A stretch of 64,000 nt of DNA from ZC4RG20 sp036381515 (GCA_036381515.1 DASVCR010000078.1:57189-121188), one strand, 5' to 3'. Shown: positions 1 to 9,191, counted from the first letter of the stretch. Numbers and translations: made by a program. The notes: generated from the sequence alone by a model not told the origin.

Positions 1-392
1 GGGGCGAAGGCGAAGACCCCGTACATCGCAAACACGGTGAAGAGAAAGAGCGCCATCGGGGAAACGAACTTCGCGCGCTCGCCCTCGATGTAGCGGCGAG
101 TGAGCCGTCCGGGGCGAAACGCGAGCTCGGGGATCGTGCGCCAGAACTTCCCGTCGAAATGGAAAACCGAGTGCAGGACGTCGTGACCGATCGAGCGGAA
201 GTCGCGACGAATGTGCGCGGACTGGCCGCACATCGCGCAGTAGCGGCCCGTCAGCGTCGCGCCGCAGTTGAGACAGACGCGGGGATGGCTTCCGCGCTCG
301 GCCCTGCCCCTTCCTGCCTCGGTGTCGATCGCATCGGCCGCGACCGCCCCGGTCAGAACGTCTGCGGCCGTCTCGCCGCCCTCGATTGTCAC
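1..392 (-). CDS. DUF3667 domain-containing membrane protein (C-terminus off window)
   Basis: The translated N-terminal part carries a zinc-ribbon-like pair of CxxC motifs (CLNC near residue 39, then CAMC after TGRY). A conserved block follows (HDVLHSVFHFDGKFWRT, FRPGRLTRRYIEGER) and then the start of a hydrophobic segment. This arrangement is typical of DUF3667 proteins, which are inner-membrane proteins of unknown function. The reading frame has a stop a few codons upstream, so the GTG at 392 is the first available start; no strong Shine-Dalgarno is visible. The gene runs off the left edge, so its length and remaining membrane segments cannot be judged. It lies 71 bases downstream of glcF on the same strand and could be read through from that operon. 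The family assignment is good; the exact start is less sure. Confidence 0.72.
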   Translation of the reverse strand, partial: MTIEGGETAADVLTGAVAADAIDTEAGRGRAERGSHPRVCLNCGATLTGRYCAMCGQSAHIRRDFRSIGHDVLHSVFHFDGKFWRTIPELAFRPGRLTRRYIEGERAKFVSPMALFLFTVFAMYGVFAFA

Positions 393-463
393 GGTCGCGA
401 GACCAACTCTTCACCGCGATGACCGAAATGGTATCGGCAACGCCGATGCGCTGTCCAAGGCCG

Positions 464-1795
464 CTACGGCACCTCGCGGACAACGGGCTCGACTCCCGCC
501 GGCACCGGCCCGCCGAGCGCCCAATCGAGCAGCTGCACCGTGTGCACGACCGGGGTTTGCGCCGCGGACGCGAGCTGCACGATGCAGCCGATGTTGCCGG
601 TCGCGACGACGTCGGCCTCCGTGCGGGCAATGTTCGCAATCTTGCGATCGCGCAGGCGGTCCGCGATCTCGGGGTGAAGCAGGTTGTACGTTCCGGCCGA
701 GCCGCAGCAGAGATGCCCTTCCGGAATCGTTCTCACTTCGAAGCCTGCACGCGCGAGCAGCTCGCGCGGCTCTGCGTCCACCTTCTGGCCGTGCTGCATC
801 GAGCACGCGGAGTGGTACGCGACGCGGAGACCGAGCCGGCGCCGGGGCGCGGGCAAACCGACCTCGTGCAGATACTCGCTGACGTCGCGCACGCGCGCGG
901 CGACCGATGCCGCCTTCGCGGCGAGCGACGGATCGTTGCGGAACAGGAAGCCGTAGTCCTTCGCGTGCGTGCCGCAGCCCGAAGCCGTCGACAGGATCGC
1001 GTCCAGCCCGCTGCCTTCGATCTCGCGCTCGAGGCTCTCGATCAGCGCGCCCGCGAGACGCCGGTTGTCCCGCTCGCGGCCGAGATGATGCACGATCGAC
1101 CCGCAGCAGCCGGGGACGGAGACGACGTCGACTCCGGCCGCGGCGAGCACGCGCTTCGCGGACGCGTGGATCTCAGGAGCGAGCACGGACTCGACGCAGC
1201 CTTCGAGCAGCGCGACCCGCCTCGTCGGCCGCGCCGCGGCGCCGTGGACGCCGGCGGCCGGACGGTCCGCCGACGACGTTGGTGCGACGCGCGCGCCTCC
1301 GGGCGGGTCGAAGCGGTCCTGCAGAAGACCCCGAAGCCGCGACACCCGTGCCGGCATCCACGCGAGCACGGGCCGCGCGAGCATGCCGAGCCTCACCGCG
1401 ACGGCGAAGCGCTTCGGATACGGCATCACCGCGGCGATCAGCTCACGGATCCATCGCTCGCGCAAAGGCCTGTGGTACGTGCGCTCGACGTGCACGCGCG
1501 CGTGATCGATCAGGTGCTGATAGTGGACGCCGGACGGGCACGTCGTCATGCATGCGAGGCACGACAGGCATCGGTCGATGTGCCGGACGACGTCCGCCGT
1601 CGCCGGCCGGTCGTTCTCGAGCATGTCCTTGATTAGATAGATCCGGCCGCGCGGGCTGTCGAGCTCGTCGCCGAGCAGCACGTAGGTCGGGCACGTCGCC
1701 GTGCAGAAGCCGCAATGCACGCATTTGCGGAGCACCTGCTCCGCTTCGCGCACGTCGGGATCGGCGAGCTGCTCGGGCTTGAATCGGGTTTGCAT
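464..1795 (-). CDS. glcF: Glycolate oxidase iron-sulfur subunit GlcF
   Basis: This 443-residue protein is the electron-transfer subunit of membrane-associated glycolate oxidase, passing electrons from GlcD/GlcE to the quinone pool. Two ferredoxin-type CxxCxxCxxxCP clusters are visible, at Cys25/28/31/35 and Cys76/79/82/86. Two CCG-type cysteine-rich domains follow (PGCCGSIVHH and HLCCGSAGTY), as in GlcF and the lactate/heterodisulfide reductase family. A linker rich in Ala, Pro and Arg near residues 165-200 makes it slightly longer than the roughly 407-residue E. coli protein. The ATG at 1795 shares one base with the glcE stop, so the two are translationally coupled. It is the last gene of glcDEF. 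Confidence 0.95.
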   Translation of the reverse strand: MQTRFKPEQLADPDVREAEQVLRKCVHCGFCTATCPTYVLLGDELDSPRGRIYLIKDMLENDRPATADVVRHIDRCLSCLACMTTCPSGVHYQHLIDHARVHVERTYHRPLRERWIRELIAAVMPYPKRFAVAVRLGMLARPVLAWMPARVSRLRGLLQDRFDPPGGARVAPTSSADRPAAGVHGAAARPTRRVALLEGCVESVLAPEIHASAKRVLAAAGVDVVSVPGCCGSIVHHLGRERDNRRLAGALIESLEREIEGSGLDAILSTASGCGTHAKDYGFLFRNDPSLAAKAASVAARVRDVSEYLHEVGLPAPRRRLGLRVAYHSACSMQHGQKVDAEPRELLARAGFEVRTIPEGHLCCGSAGTYNLLHPEIADRLRDRKIANIARTEADVVATGNIGCIVQLASAAQTPVVHTVQLLDWALGGPVPAGVEPVVREVP

Positions 1796-2976
1796 CAGTG
1801 TCGCGTGTCGAACGCCCGTCGGCCGGGCGCAACCGGCGGGCCCATGCGGCCGGGATTCAACCGGCCGTCGGGGTCGAACGCCGACTTGAGCTTCGCCGCG
1901 AGCGTGGCGACGGCCGCGGGCAACGGCGGAAACACCGCGACGGACTCGCGCAGACGACGCGGCGCCTTCCATAACGTCGCGTGCCCTTCGTGAATCACCG
2001 AGCGAATGCGGTCGATGTCCACGTCGGCGAATGCCGCCCAGATCAAGCCGCCGCCCCAGTCGAGCAGATACCGCTCGGGCTCGATCGCGTCGAGCACGCG
2101 CGGCGCGTCCGACGGCGGCACGCTGATCCTGACGACGCACGGCGCATCGCCGAGCTCGGCCGCCTCACCGGTCCGTCTCCAGAACGCGTGCGACTCCGCG
2201 TCGGCGAGCACGTCCGCGTCGTCGCACCCGAGCCATTCGAGGAGCCCCTGGACGCGCGCCGCGACGGACGCGCCGAACCCCTCGAGCCGAAGCGCCGCCC
2301 CTCGGCCGGGCGCGAACGCGGCCGCCGAGACGTCGTGCGGCGAGCCGAGCCCCCGCCCGAGGACGTCGACCGCCGCCGCGGGATCGCGGACCGGCACGAC
2401 GATCGTCGTCTCAGTCTCCGGCATCGGCGCGACGCGCACGGTGACCGAAACGAGCACCGCGAGCGTGCCCCACGAGCCCGCGAGGAGCTTCGGCAGGTCG
2501 TAGCCCGTCACGTTCTTCACGACGCGGCCGCCGGCCTTGAACGGCACGCCGTCGCCGCTGACCGCTTCGAAGCCGAGGAAATGATCGCGCGCCGCGCCGG
2601 CCGACACGCGGCGGGAGCCGGCGAGGTTCGCCGCGAGGACGCCGCCGATCGTCTGCGCGCCGCACGGCGCCGCGCCGAGGAGCGCACCGAAGTCGGGCGG
2701 CTCGAACGCGAGGCGCTGACCGCGGCGTGCGAGCTCGGCCTCGATCGTCGCGAGCGGCGTCGCCGCGCGCGCGGTCAGCACGAGCTCGGCCGGCTCGTAC
2801 GCGACGATGCCGGAGAATGCGGAGAGCTCGAGCGGATCGGCGTCGACCGGCGCGCCGATCGCGCGCTTCGATCCGCCGCCGATCGGCTCGAGCGGCCGCG
2901 GGTGCGAACGCAGGATCTCGACGAGGTCCGCGCGATCGCGCGGCCGCAGGACGTTCTCGGCGCGAGCGTGAGCCAT
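1795..2976 (-). CDS. glcE: Glycolate oxidase FAD-binding subunit GlcE
   Basis: The 393-residue protein has an N-terminal FAD_binding_4 (PCMH-type) domain. Visible signatures are the GGGSKRAIGAP loop, GGVLAANLAGSRR, and GRVVKNVTGYDLPKLLAGSWGTL. These are typical of GlcE, the second flavin-binding-type subunit of glycolate oxidase (glycolate to glyoxylate). It is somewhat longer than E. coli GlcE (about 350 residues). The start ATG at 2976 overlaps the glcD TGA by one base, and its own TGA overlaps the glcF ATG by one base, so all three subunits appear to be made in a coupled fashion. It acts at the cytoplasmic face of the inner membrane. Confidence 0.94.
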   Translation of the reverse strand: MAHARAENVLRPRDRADLVEILRSHPRPLEPIGGGSKRAIGAPVDADPLELSAFSGIVAYEPAELVLTARAATPLATIEAELARRGQRLAFEPPDFGALLGAAPCGAQTIGGVLAANLAGSRRVSAGAARDHFLGFEAVSGDGVPFKAGGRVVKNVTGYDLPKLLAGSWGTLAVLVSVTVRVAPMPETETTIVVPVRDPAAAVDVLGRGLGSPHDVSAAAFAPGRGAALRLEGFGASVAARVQGLLEWLGCDDADVLADAESHAFWRRTGEAAELGDAPCVVRISVPPSDAPRVLDAIEPERYLLDWGGGLIWAAFADVDIDRIRSVIHEGHATLWKAPRRLRESVAVFPPLPAAVATLAAKLKSAFDPDGRLNPGRMGPPVAPGRRAFDTRH

Positions 2977-4466
2977 CAGAACCGCGGCAGATCGGGGAAG
3001 CGCTCCGCGCCCGCATGCACGTGCTCGCGCCCGAGCTCGGCGCAGCGAGAGAGCGTCGGATACACCTTCCCCGGGTTGAACCGGAGCTCCGGATCGAACG
3101 CGCGCTTCACGCGGTGCTGGATCTCGAGGTCGCGCTCGTCGAACTGATACGTCATCAGGTCACGCTTCTCGAGACCGACGCCGTGCTCGCCGGTCAGCAC
3201 GCCGCCGACGTCGACGCAGAGCTTCAGAATCTCGTTGCCGAATTCCTCCGCGCGCTCGAGCTCGCCCGGCGCGTTCGCGTCGTAGAGGATCAAAGGGTGC
3301 AGGTTGCCGTCGCCCGCGTGAAATACGTTTGCGACGCGCAGCCCGTAGCGCGCGGACATCTCGCTCATCGCGCGCAGCACGCGCGGCAGCTCGCGGCGCG
3401 GGATCGTGCCGTCCATGCAGTAGTAGTCCGGAGACAAACGCCCGACGGCCGGAAAGGCGGCCTTGCGTCCCGCCCAGAACGCGAGGCGCTCGGCCTCGCT
3501 CGTCGAGACGCGGCAGCTCGTCGAGCCGAGCCCCGTCGCGATGCGCTGCACCCGCTCGCTCAGAAGGTCGACCTCGGCGGCCGGCCCGTCGAGCTCGACG
3601 ATCAGGAGCGCCTCGACGTCGAGCGGATAGCCGACGCGAACGAACGCCTCGGCCGCGTGGATCGCCGGTCGATCCATCATCTCCATGCCGGCCGGCACGA
3701 TGCCGTCGCCGATGACGCGCGCGACGCATTCGCCGGCGTCCTCGACCGACGCGAACCCGATCAAGAGCGCGCGCGCCGTCTCCGGGCGCTTCAGAATCCG
3801 CACGGTGACCTCGGTCACGATGCCGATCAGCCCCTCCGAGCCGATCGTGAGGCCGAGCAGATCGTAGTGGCCGCTGTCGAGATGGCGGCCGCCGAGCCGA
3901 ACGATCTCGCCTTCCGGCGTGACCATCTCGACGCCGAGCACGTTGTTCGTAGTGAGGCCGTACTTCAGGCAGTGCACGCCGCCCGAGTTCTCCGCGACGT
4001 TCCCGCCGATCGTGCACGCGATCTGGCTCGACGGGTCCGGTGCGTAATAGAAGCCGCGATCCGCGACTGCGTGGCTGATCGCGAGATTCGTCACGCCGCT
4101 CTGCGCGACGACGCAGCGGTTCGCGTAGTCGATGTCGAGGATCCGGTTGAACTTGCCGAGCCCGACGACGATCGCGTCGGCGGCCGGGATCGCGCCGCCC
4201 GACAGCGACGTGCCGGCGCCGCGCGGCACGATCCTGATGCCCTCCCGATGCGCGAAGCGCAGGATCTCCGCGACCTCGGCCGTCGTCTCCGGCAACGCGA
4301 CCGCGAGCGGGCGCTGCCGATACGCCGTCAGCGCGTCCGTCTCGTACGCCGCAAGCCGCAGCGAGTCGTCGATGATCCGCTCGCGGCCGAGCATCGCCCG
4401 CAGCGCGCGGACGATTTCGCCGCGACGTGCAAGGACGCCCGGATCGGGCTCGGGGAGGCAAATCAT
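2976..4466 (-). CDS. glcD: Glycolate oxidase catalytic subunit GlcD
   Basis: This is a 496-residue FAD-linked oxidase, close to the 499 residues of E. coli GlcD. The PCMH FAD-binding region is clear (PRGAGTSLSGGAIP, DPSSQIACTIGGNVAENSGG, LKYGLTTNNVLG). The C-terminal FAD-oxidase domain ends with VFHAGDGNLHPLILYD and GGVLTGEHGVGLEKRD, which carry the His residues typical of the 2-hydroxyacid dehydrogenase group. It oxidises glycolate (possibly D-lactate) with GlcE and GlcF. The open frame extends upstream, but ATG 4466 is the first start giving a normal N-terminus (MICLPEPDP). It is first in the operon, 70 bases downstream of the DUF748 gene. No glcC-type regulator is adjacent. Confidence 0.95.
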   Translation of the reverse strand: MICLPEPDPGVLARRGEIVRALRAMLGRERIIDDSLRLAAYETDALTAYRQRPLAVALPETTAEVAEILRFAHREGIRIVPRGAGTSLSGGAIPAADAIVVGLGKFNRILDIDYANRCVVAQSGVTNLAISHAVADRGFYYAPDPSSQIACTIGGNVAENSGGVHCLKYGLTTNNVLGVEMVTPEGEIVRLGGRHLDSGHYDLLGLTIGSEGLIGIVTEVTVRILKRPETARALLIGFASVEDAGECVARVIGDGIVPAGMEMMDRPAIHAAEAFVRVGYPLDVEALLIVELDGPAAEVDLLSERVQRIATGLGSTSCRVSTSEAERLAFWAGRKAAFPAVGRLSPDYYCMDGTIPRRELPRVLRAMSEMSARYGLRVANVFHAGDGNLHPLILYDANAPGELERAEEFGNEILKLCVDVGGVLTGEHGVGLEKRDLMTYQFDERDLEIQHRVKRAFDPELRFNPGKVYPTLSRCAELGREHVHAGAERFPDLPRF

Positions 4467-4536
4467 GGTCGGCCATTTAACACGATCGGCTTCCGCGGGG
4501 CGAGCGACGCGCGGCCCGCGCGAACGGCCGGGCGTG

Positions 4537-6564
4537 TCAACGTGCGCCGAGCGGCGGCGTAGGGTCCTCGGCGGCCCGCTCGCCGAGCGCGAAGACCTCG
4601 AGGGGCACCTGGATGCGCGGCGGCTCGACCTCGGTCGAAGCGTCGTCCTCGACGTCATCCCCGGTCGCATCGCCGTCGGCGCCGTCCGGGGGCGCGTCGT
4701 CGTCGGCGCCGTCCGGGGGCGCGTCGTCGTCGGCACCGCCCCCGGTCGCGGACCGCACGACGGCCCGCGCGAGCTCGATGCGCGTGTCCGCGACGCCCCG
4801 CTCAGTCAGCGCATCGGCGATCGCGAGCGCGCGATATCGGCCGAGACGCGCGATGCCGCTCTCCGGGATGGCCTCGTTCTCAACGAGCGCGTCGAAGAGC
4901 GCGCGGTAGTAAGCGTCGCGCTCGGCCTCGACGACGCGGCCGTCCGGTCCGCGCGTGAAGTACGACGCGATCGTCTCCCGCCGCTCGGCACCCAGGCGCT
5001 CGCCGACGAACTCCTCGAGCAGATCCTGATGACGGGGCGACGCGAAATCGACGGGCTGCGGCTCCGTGACGAGCGTCGGCCCGGCCGTCTCGAGCGTAAC
5101 GTGCAGCTCGATCTGCCGCGCGGCGAGCGCGTCCCGATCGACGACGCGATCCGCGACGCCCTGGACGCGCACGCCGATCCTCGGCCGCGCGGCGAGCGCC
5201 TCGGCCCATGCGTCGAGCGTCTCGAGCTCGACGGGCTCGGCCTCGCCGGGCGGGAACGACACCGGCGCAAGCGTCGCCGCATCGACGCTGGCCGCGGCGG
5301 CGAGCACGTCGAGCGGCGCCGAAGCGACCGCGTCGAGCTGCTCGACGACGCTCGAGGCCAGCACGCGGCCGATACCGGTGCCGTCGTTCGGAGCGGAGAA
5401 GACGTAGGCCGTCTCGACGACGCCGCGCGGATCCTCGAGGAGCGCGAGCGCGAGCTCGATGCTCGGGCCGCCGGGATCCGTCGCGGCCTGCTCGATCGCG
5501 AGCCCTCGCGCGCTGAAGCGAACGTCGCCTTCGATGCCGCCAGCGGCGACGCGATACTCGATCCGCGCATCGATCGCCTCGGCGTCTAGCGCAGAGCCCG
5601 CGAGCCGCAGCGACGGACGGAGCAGATCGAGCTCCGCGGCGAGCCGCCACTTGCCGTCGAGCAGCTCGGCGTCGCCGGCAGCCTCGAGGCTCGCGGCCGA
5701 CAGCGCATCGCCGTCCGCCGATCCGAGCTCGGCACGAAGCACCCTGAGCGTCGCCGCGCCGAGCCGCAGCGTCCGCTCGCGGCCGCGCCACTCGAAGTCG
5801 GCCGCGCCGCTCGACACTCCGGCGACCGACGGCGATCCGGGGAACCGCGCGGCGATCGGCGCGACGTCGACGTTCTCGAACAGCATGCGGCCGTCCGCGG
5901 CGAGGGTGCCGACGTCGATCTCTCCGGAAAGCCGCAGCACGCCGCCGACCGCGTTCCGCGCGTCGATCTCGACGCGTGCGCGCGTCGCCGCCGGGCGAGC
6001 GACGTCGAACGCGCGCACCGACACGCCGTCGACGACGAGCGGCTCGCCCGCGTCGTCGTGCCATTCGATGCGGCCGCCGTCGATCGTTGCGTGCGCAATC
6101 TCGAACGGCGCCGCGGGCGCGAACGCGTCCCAGCCGGCGTCAGCCGGTCGAGCCTCTGCGCCGAGCGTCACGCGCGGCGCGTCGACGTCGAGCAGGTCGA
6201 GGACGAACCCGCCGCCGAGCAGCGCGGCGACGTCGAAATCGAGCGCGATTCGGCGCGTCTCCACCGAGACCCCGGGCGCATCGAGCGCCGAGTCGTGCAG
6301 CGTGACCGTCAATGTGAACGGGTTCACGGCGACGCGCCCCACGGCGACACGCCTGCCCGGAGCCGCCGCGGCCCACTCGTCGAGGACCGCGCCGACCGCG
6401 AGCGGCACGACGACGTAGGTCCCGAGCGCAAACGCGACCGCGAGGACCACGACGCCTGAAGCCACGAGCTGCGCGCGGCGGCTTCGACGCAAGCGCCGGC
6501 CGATGCGCCGCCCTCTGACGTACAGACGGGACGCGGGCGTGCCTCTCTGCAAAGCTCCGGTCAT
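4537..6564 (-). CDS. DUF748 domain-containing protein (AsmA-like envelope protein)
   Basis: The 675-residue protein has a basic N-terminus, one membrane-spanning segment (around residues 34-58, ending VVPLAVGAVLDEW) and a long periplasmic region. The motif GRVAVNPFTLTVTLHDSAL after the membrane segment is the usual start of DUF748 proteins, which are related to AsmA/TamB-like lipid-transfer proteins. The last third includes a region with the look of an OmpA-like peptidoglycan-binding fold (SGIARLGRYRALAIADALTE), as in other DUF748 members. The acidic tail holds two exact 9-residue repeats containing DDDAPPDGA, encoded by a 27-bp tandem duplication at 4675-4728. Specific function is unknown; envelope lipid transport or maintenance is only inferred from the family. 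It is divergent from the next operon. Confidence 0.82.
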   Translation of the reverse strand: MTGALQRGTPASRLYVRGRRIGRRLRRSRRAQLVASGVVVLAVAFALGTYVVVPLAVGAVLDEWAAAAPGRRVAVGRVAVNPFTLTVTLHDSALDAPGVSVETRRIALDFDVAALLGGGFVLDLLDVDAPRVTLGAEARPADAGWDAFAPAAPFEIAHATIDGGRIEWHDDAGEPLVVDGVSVRAFDVARPAATRARVEIDARNAVGGVLRLSGEIDVGTLAADGRMLFENVDVAPIAARFPGSPSVAGVSSGAADFEWRGRERTLRLGAATLRVLRAELGSADGDALSAASLEAAGDAELLDGKWRLAAELDLLRPSLRLAGSALDAEAIDARIEYRVAAGGIEGDVRFSARGLAIEQAATDPGGPSIELALALLEDPRGVVETAYVFSAPNDGTGIGRVLASSVVEQLDAVASAPLDVLAAAASVDAATLAPVSFPPGEAEPVELETLDAWAEALAARPRIGVRVQGVADRVVDRDALAARQIELHVTLETAGPTLVTEPQPVDFASPRHQDLLEEFVGERLGAERRETIASYFTRGPDGRVVEAERDAYYRALFDALVENEAIPESGIARLGRYRALAIADALTERGVADTRIELARAVVRSATGGGADDDAPPDGADDDAPPDGADGDATGDDVEDDASTEVEPPRIQVPLEVFALGERAAEDPTPPLGAR
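4675..4728. repeat. 27-bp exact tandem duplication inside DUF748 gene
   Basis: Two identical 27-base units (4675-4701 and 4702-4728) lie back to back and keep the reading frame. They encode two copies of a nine-residue acidic/Pro unit in the C-terminal tail. A partial third copy follows. Confidence 0.9.
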
Positions 6565-6660
6565 CGCTTCGGCCGATCATACTCCCGAACGGGCGCGGCT
6601 TTGCTTTGCCTCGGTCAAAGGTATATCGTGGAACGTGATGATGCCGTTCGACTTTCCGCC

Positions 6661-6676
6661 CAGGATGTGCATCCTG
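6661..6676. promoter_or_regulatory. Inverted repeat in the divergent DUF748/VWA-operon promoter region
   Basis: CAGGAT (6661-6666) and ATCCTG (6671-6676) form perfect 6-base arms around GTGC. The site sits 30 bases upstream of the start of the four-gene VWA/ABC operon, in the only intergenic space shared with the divergent DUF748 gene. It could be an operator or a small 5'-UTR hairpin. No known regulator site is recognised. Confidence 0.35.
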
Positions 6677-6705
6677 TCGCACGATACGGTATCCGGAGTG
6701 AGTTC

Positions 6706-7236
6706 ATGCGGAGTGAGCCCATGAGCCGTCCAATCGTCGCGGCGGCCGTGGTCGCTGCCACGGTCGTCCTCGTCGCCGTCCTGTATTACGTGTTCTCTCC
6801 GACGACGACGGTTTCCCCGGACGGGCGCCGCATCACCGATGCGGATCGCGGCGAGCAGGCGCGCGAGACCATCGCCGAGCTGCGCGAGGAGAGCGAAGCC
6901 GGCCGCCCGGATCTCGACGAGGCGTTCGCACGGGCCGAGGCGCACCGCGAGGCGGGCGAGCTCGCGGACGCGCAGCTCCTCTATTTCTTCGCGGCCCGGA
7001 ACGGCCATGCTCAGGCGGCGTTCCGCCTCGCGACGTCGTACGACCCGCTGCATCACGATCCGGAGACGAGCCTGCTCGACGAGCCGGACCCGTTCCAGGC
7101 CTTCAAGTACTACATGCAGGCCCTCGAAGGCGGCGTCACGGAGGCGCAGGCCCGGCTCGACGCGCTGCACGCGTGGGCCGAGCGTGAAGCCCCTTCGAAC
7201 CCGGAAGCCGAGCGTCTTCTGTTGCAGTGGAATTGA
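6706..7236 (+). CDS. Small membrane-anchored TPR/Sel1-like repeat protein
   Basis: The protein is 176 residues. A short cytoplasmic N-terminus is followed by one hydrophobic segment (PIVAAAVVAATVVLVAVLYYVF) and a helical periplasmic domain. The helices ELADAQLLYFFAARNGHAQAAFRLAT and PFQAFKYYMQALEGGVTEAQARLDAL have the alternating small/large pattern of Sel1/TPR repeats. Two starts are possible, ATG 6706 and ATG 6721; each is preceded by the same GGAGTGAG sequence at ideal spacing, so translation could begin at either. It opens an operon with the VWA protein and ABC transporter: its stop lies three bases before the next start. A scaffold or adaptor role is inferred only from the repeats and position. 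Confidence 0.7.
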   Translation: MRSEPMSRPIVAAAVVAATVVLVAVLYYVFSPTTTVSPDGRRITDADRGEQARETIAELREESEAGRPDLDEAFARAEAHREAGELADAQLLYFFAARNGHAQAAFRLATSYDPLHHDPETSLLDEPDPFQAFKYYMQALEGGVTEAQARLDALHAWAEREAPSNPEAERLLLQWN

Positions 7237-7238
7237 CG

Positions 7239-9191
7239 ATGATGCGCGCGATCACATTCGGTAACGCGATGCGGCTCCTGCTCGTCGCCGTTGCTGCGTT
7301 CGCCGTCACGGCGCACGCGCAGCAGAACCGTCCGCTGACCGTCGAGGGCAAGCGAACGCTTTATCAACGCGTGATCGCGGTGCCCGGCGCGCTGCTGCTC
7401 GATGCGCCCGGCGCGTCCCGCGCGTTCGCGCAGCCGGTCACGCCGTTCACCGTGTTCTACGTCTACGACCGGCAGACGCACGAGGGCCGCAACTACGTGC
7501 AGGTCGGCATCGACAGCGCGGGCGAGATCGACGGCTGGCTGCCGGCCGAGCAGGCGATCGACTGGCAGCAGACGCTGACCGTCGGCTTCAGGGACCCCGC
7601 GCAGCACCCGCGCGTGCTGCTCTTCAACGACCGCGACGCGCTGCGCGAGATCATCGACACGAACGACGCGGCGCGCTACGAGACGCTCCGCGAGCAGGCG
7701 ATCGCGGGCGACGTGCGCGACTCGCCCGTCGCCGCGATCCAGCCGGACGGGTTCATCGACATCCGCCGCAACTTCTATCTCGTGCCGATCCTGAGCCACG
7801 AGGACGTGCTGATCGGCGACTACCAGGGCCGGCTGCTGCACGTCGCGAGCGTGCCGCTGCGCGATCCGGCCCCGGAGGAGGATCCGTACCGCGCGGGCAT
7901 CGTCTTCGTGATCGACACGACGCAGTCGATGCGTCCGTACATCGACAGGACGCGCGAGATCATGCGCGACGTCTACGCGCAGATCGAGGAAGCGGGGCTC
8001 GCGGACAAGGTCGCGTACGGGCTCGTCGGCTTTCGCGACAGCACGAAGGCCGTGCCCGCGCTCGGCTACGAGGCCCGCGTGTTCGCCGACCTGACCAGCA
8101 GCGGCGAAGAGTTCCTCACGCAGGTCGCCGACGTCGATGCCTCCGACGTCTCGAGCCAGGGCTTCGACGAGGACGCGTACGCCGGTGTAGTCGAAGCTTT
8201 AGAATCAATTAATTGGGGAAATTTTTTTGCGCGTTACATCATCCTCATCACCGACGCGGGTCCGCGCCTCGCCGACGATCCGCTGTCGTCCACGGGCCTC
8301 GATACCGCCGAGCTCGCCGCGCACCTCCGCGACCGCGGCATCGCGCTCTGGGCGATCCACCTGAAGACGGAGGTCGGCCGCGACGATCATGCGTTCGCGG
8401 AGCGCGAGTACCGCGCGCTGTCGACCGTGCCCGACATCGGCTCGTTCTACTATCCGATCGAGGCGGGGAACGTCGACGATTTCGGCGAGGCGCTGTCCGC
8501 GATGATGCGCCAGCTCACGGCGCAGGTCGCCGCGGCGGCTCAAGGGTTTCAGCCGCTGCAGGGCCAGCCGACGATCGAGATCGCGGAGGACGACAGCGAG
8601 CTCTCCGCGTTCCAGCAGAAGGTCGCGCGGCTCGGGTATGCGCTCCGCATGGATTACCTGCAGCAGGCCGGCGACGACGGCCGCGTGCCCGCGCTGTTCG
8701 ATGCGTGGATGATCGACCGCGACTTCTCGAATCCCGCCGAGCTTGCGATCGACGTGCGCGTGCTCCTGACGCGCGACCAGCTCTCCGATCTGCACGACGT
8801 GCTGCGGCGCGTCGTCGAGCGCGCCGAGGAAGGCGCGATCGCGCCGCAGGGGTTCCTCGACGAGCTGCGCAGCCTCGCCGCGATCATCAGCCGAGACCCC
8901 GAGGCCGTCGAGGCGGCGGCCGCCGCCGGGGACGGCGTGAGCCTCGCGGAGCTCGGCTACATGCGCGAGTACATCGAGGGCCTGCCGTACCAGAGCGAGG
9001 TGATGCACATCGACCTGTCAGACTGGCAGCAGTGGTCCGCGCAGCAGCAGTTCGAGTTCATCAACCGGCTCGACGGCAAGGTCGCCTACTATCGCGCGCT
9101 GCACGACAACGTCGATCTGTGGGTGTCGCTCGACGGCGGCCCCATCGACGGCGATTCCGTCTATCCGTTGCCGCTGGAGGCCCTGCCCTGA
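7239..9191 (+). CDS. Secreted VWA-domain protein, similar to the C-terminal region of PpkA
   Basis: The 650-residue protein starts with a clear signal peptide (RLLLVAVAAFAVTAHA, cleavage before QQN). The N-terminal half begins LTVEGKRTLYQRVIAVPGA. The VWA domain carries a MIDAS-type DTTQS at residues 226-230 and a TDAG strand. The end of the protein reads SVYPLPLEALP. From memory of the family, this combination matches the periplasmic VWA part of the type VI secretion kinase PpkA; the kinase domain is absent here. ATG 7239 was chosen because it follows the previous stop by two bases; a GTG at 7227 is also in frame. The 3' end overlaps the ABC ATPase start. A 40-base AT-rich stretch interrupts the otherwise GC-rich gene near 8195-8235 without breaking the frame. 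Confidence 0.82.
   Translation: MMRAITFGNAMRLLLVAVAAFAVTAHAQQNRPLTVEGKRTLYQRVIAVPGALLLDAPGASRAFAQPVTPFTVFYVYDRQTHEGRNYVQVGIDSAGEIDGWLPAEQAIDWQQTLTVGFRDPAQHPRVLLFNDRDALREIIDTNDAARYETLREQAIAGDVRDSPVAAIQPDGFIDIRRNFYLVPILSHEDVLIGDYQGRLLHVASVPLRDPAPEEDPYRAGIVFVIDTTQSMRPYIDRTREIMRDVYAQIEEAGLADKVAYGLVGFRDSTKAVPALGYEARVFADLTSSGEEFLTQVADVDASDVSSQGFDEDAYAGVVEALESINWGNFFARYIILITDAGPRLADDPLSSTGLDTAELAAHLRDRGIALWAIHLKTEVGRDDHAFAEREYRALSTVPDIGSFYYPIEAGNVDDFGEALSAMMRQLTAQVAAAAQGFQPLQGQPTIEIAEDDSELSAFQQKVARLGYALRMDYLQQAGDDGRVPALFDAWMIDRDFSNPAELAIDVRVLLTRDQLSDLHDVLRRVVERAEEGAIAPQGFLDELRSLAAIISRDPEAVEAAAAAGDGVSLAELGYMREYIEGLPYQSEVMHIDLSDWQQWSAQQQFEFINRLDGKVAYYRALHDNVDLWVSLDGGPIDGDSVYPLPLEALP
9176..9180 (+). 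promoter_or_regulatory. Shine-Dalgarno GGAGG supporting a CTG start
   Basis: GGAGG lies seven bases upstream of CTG 9188, the only codon that allows a full N-terminal strand for the ABC ATPase. No ATG, GTG or TTG is in frame nearby. Confidence 0.5.
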
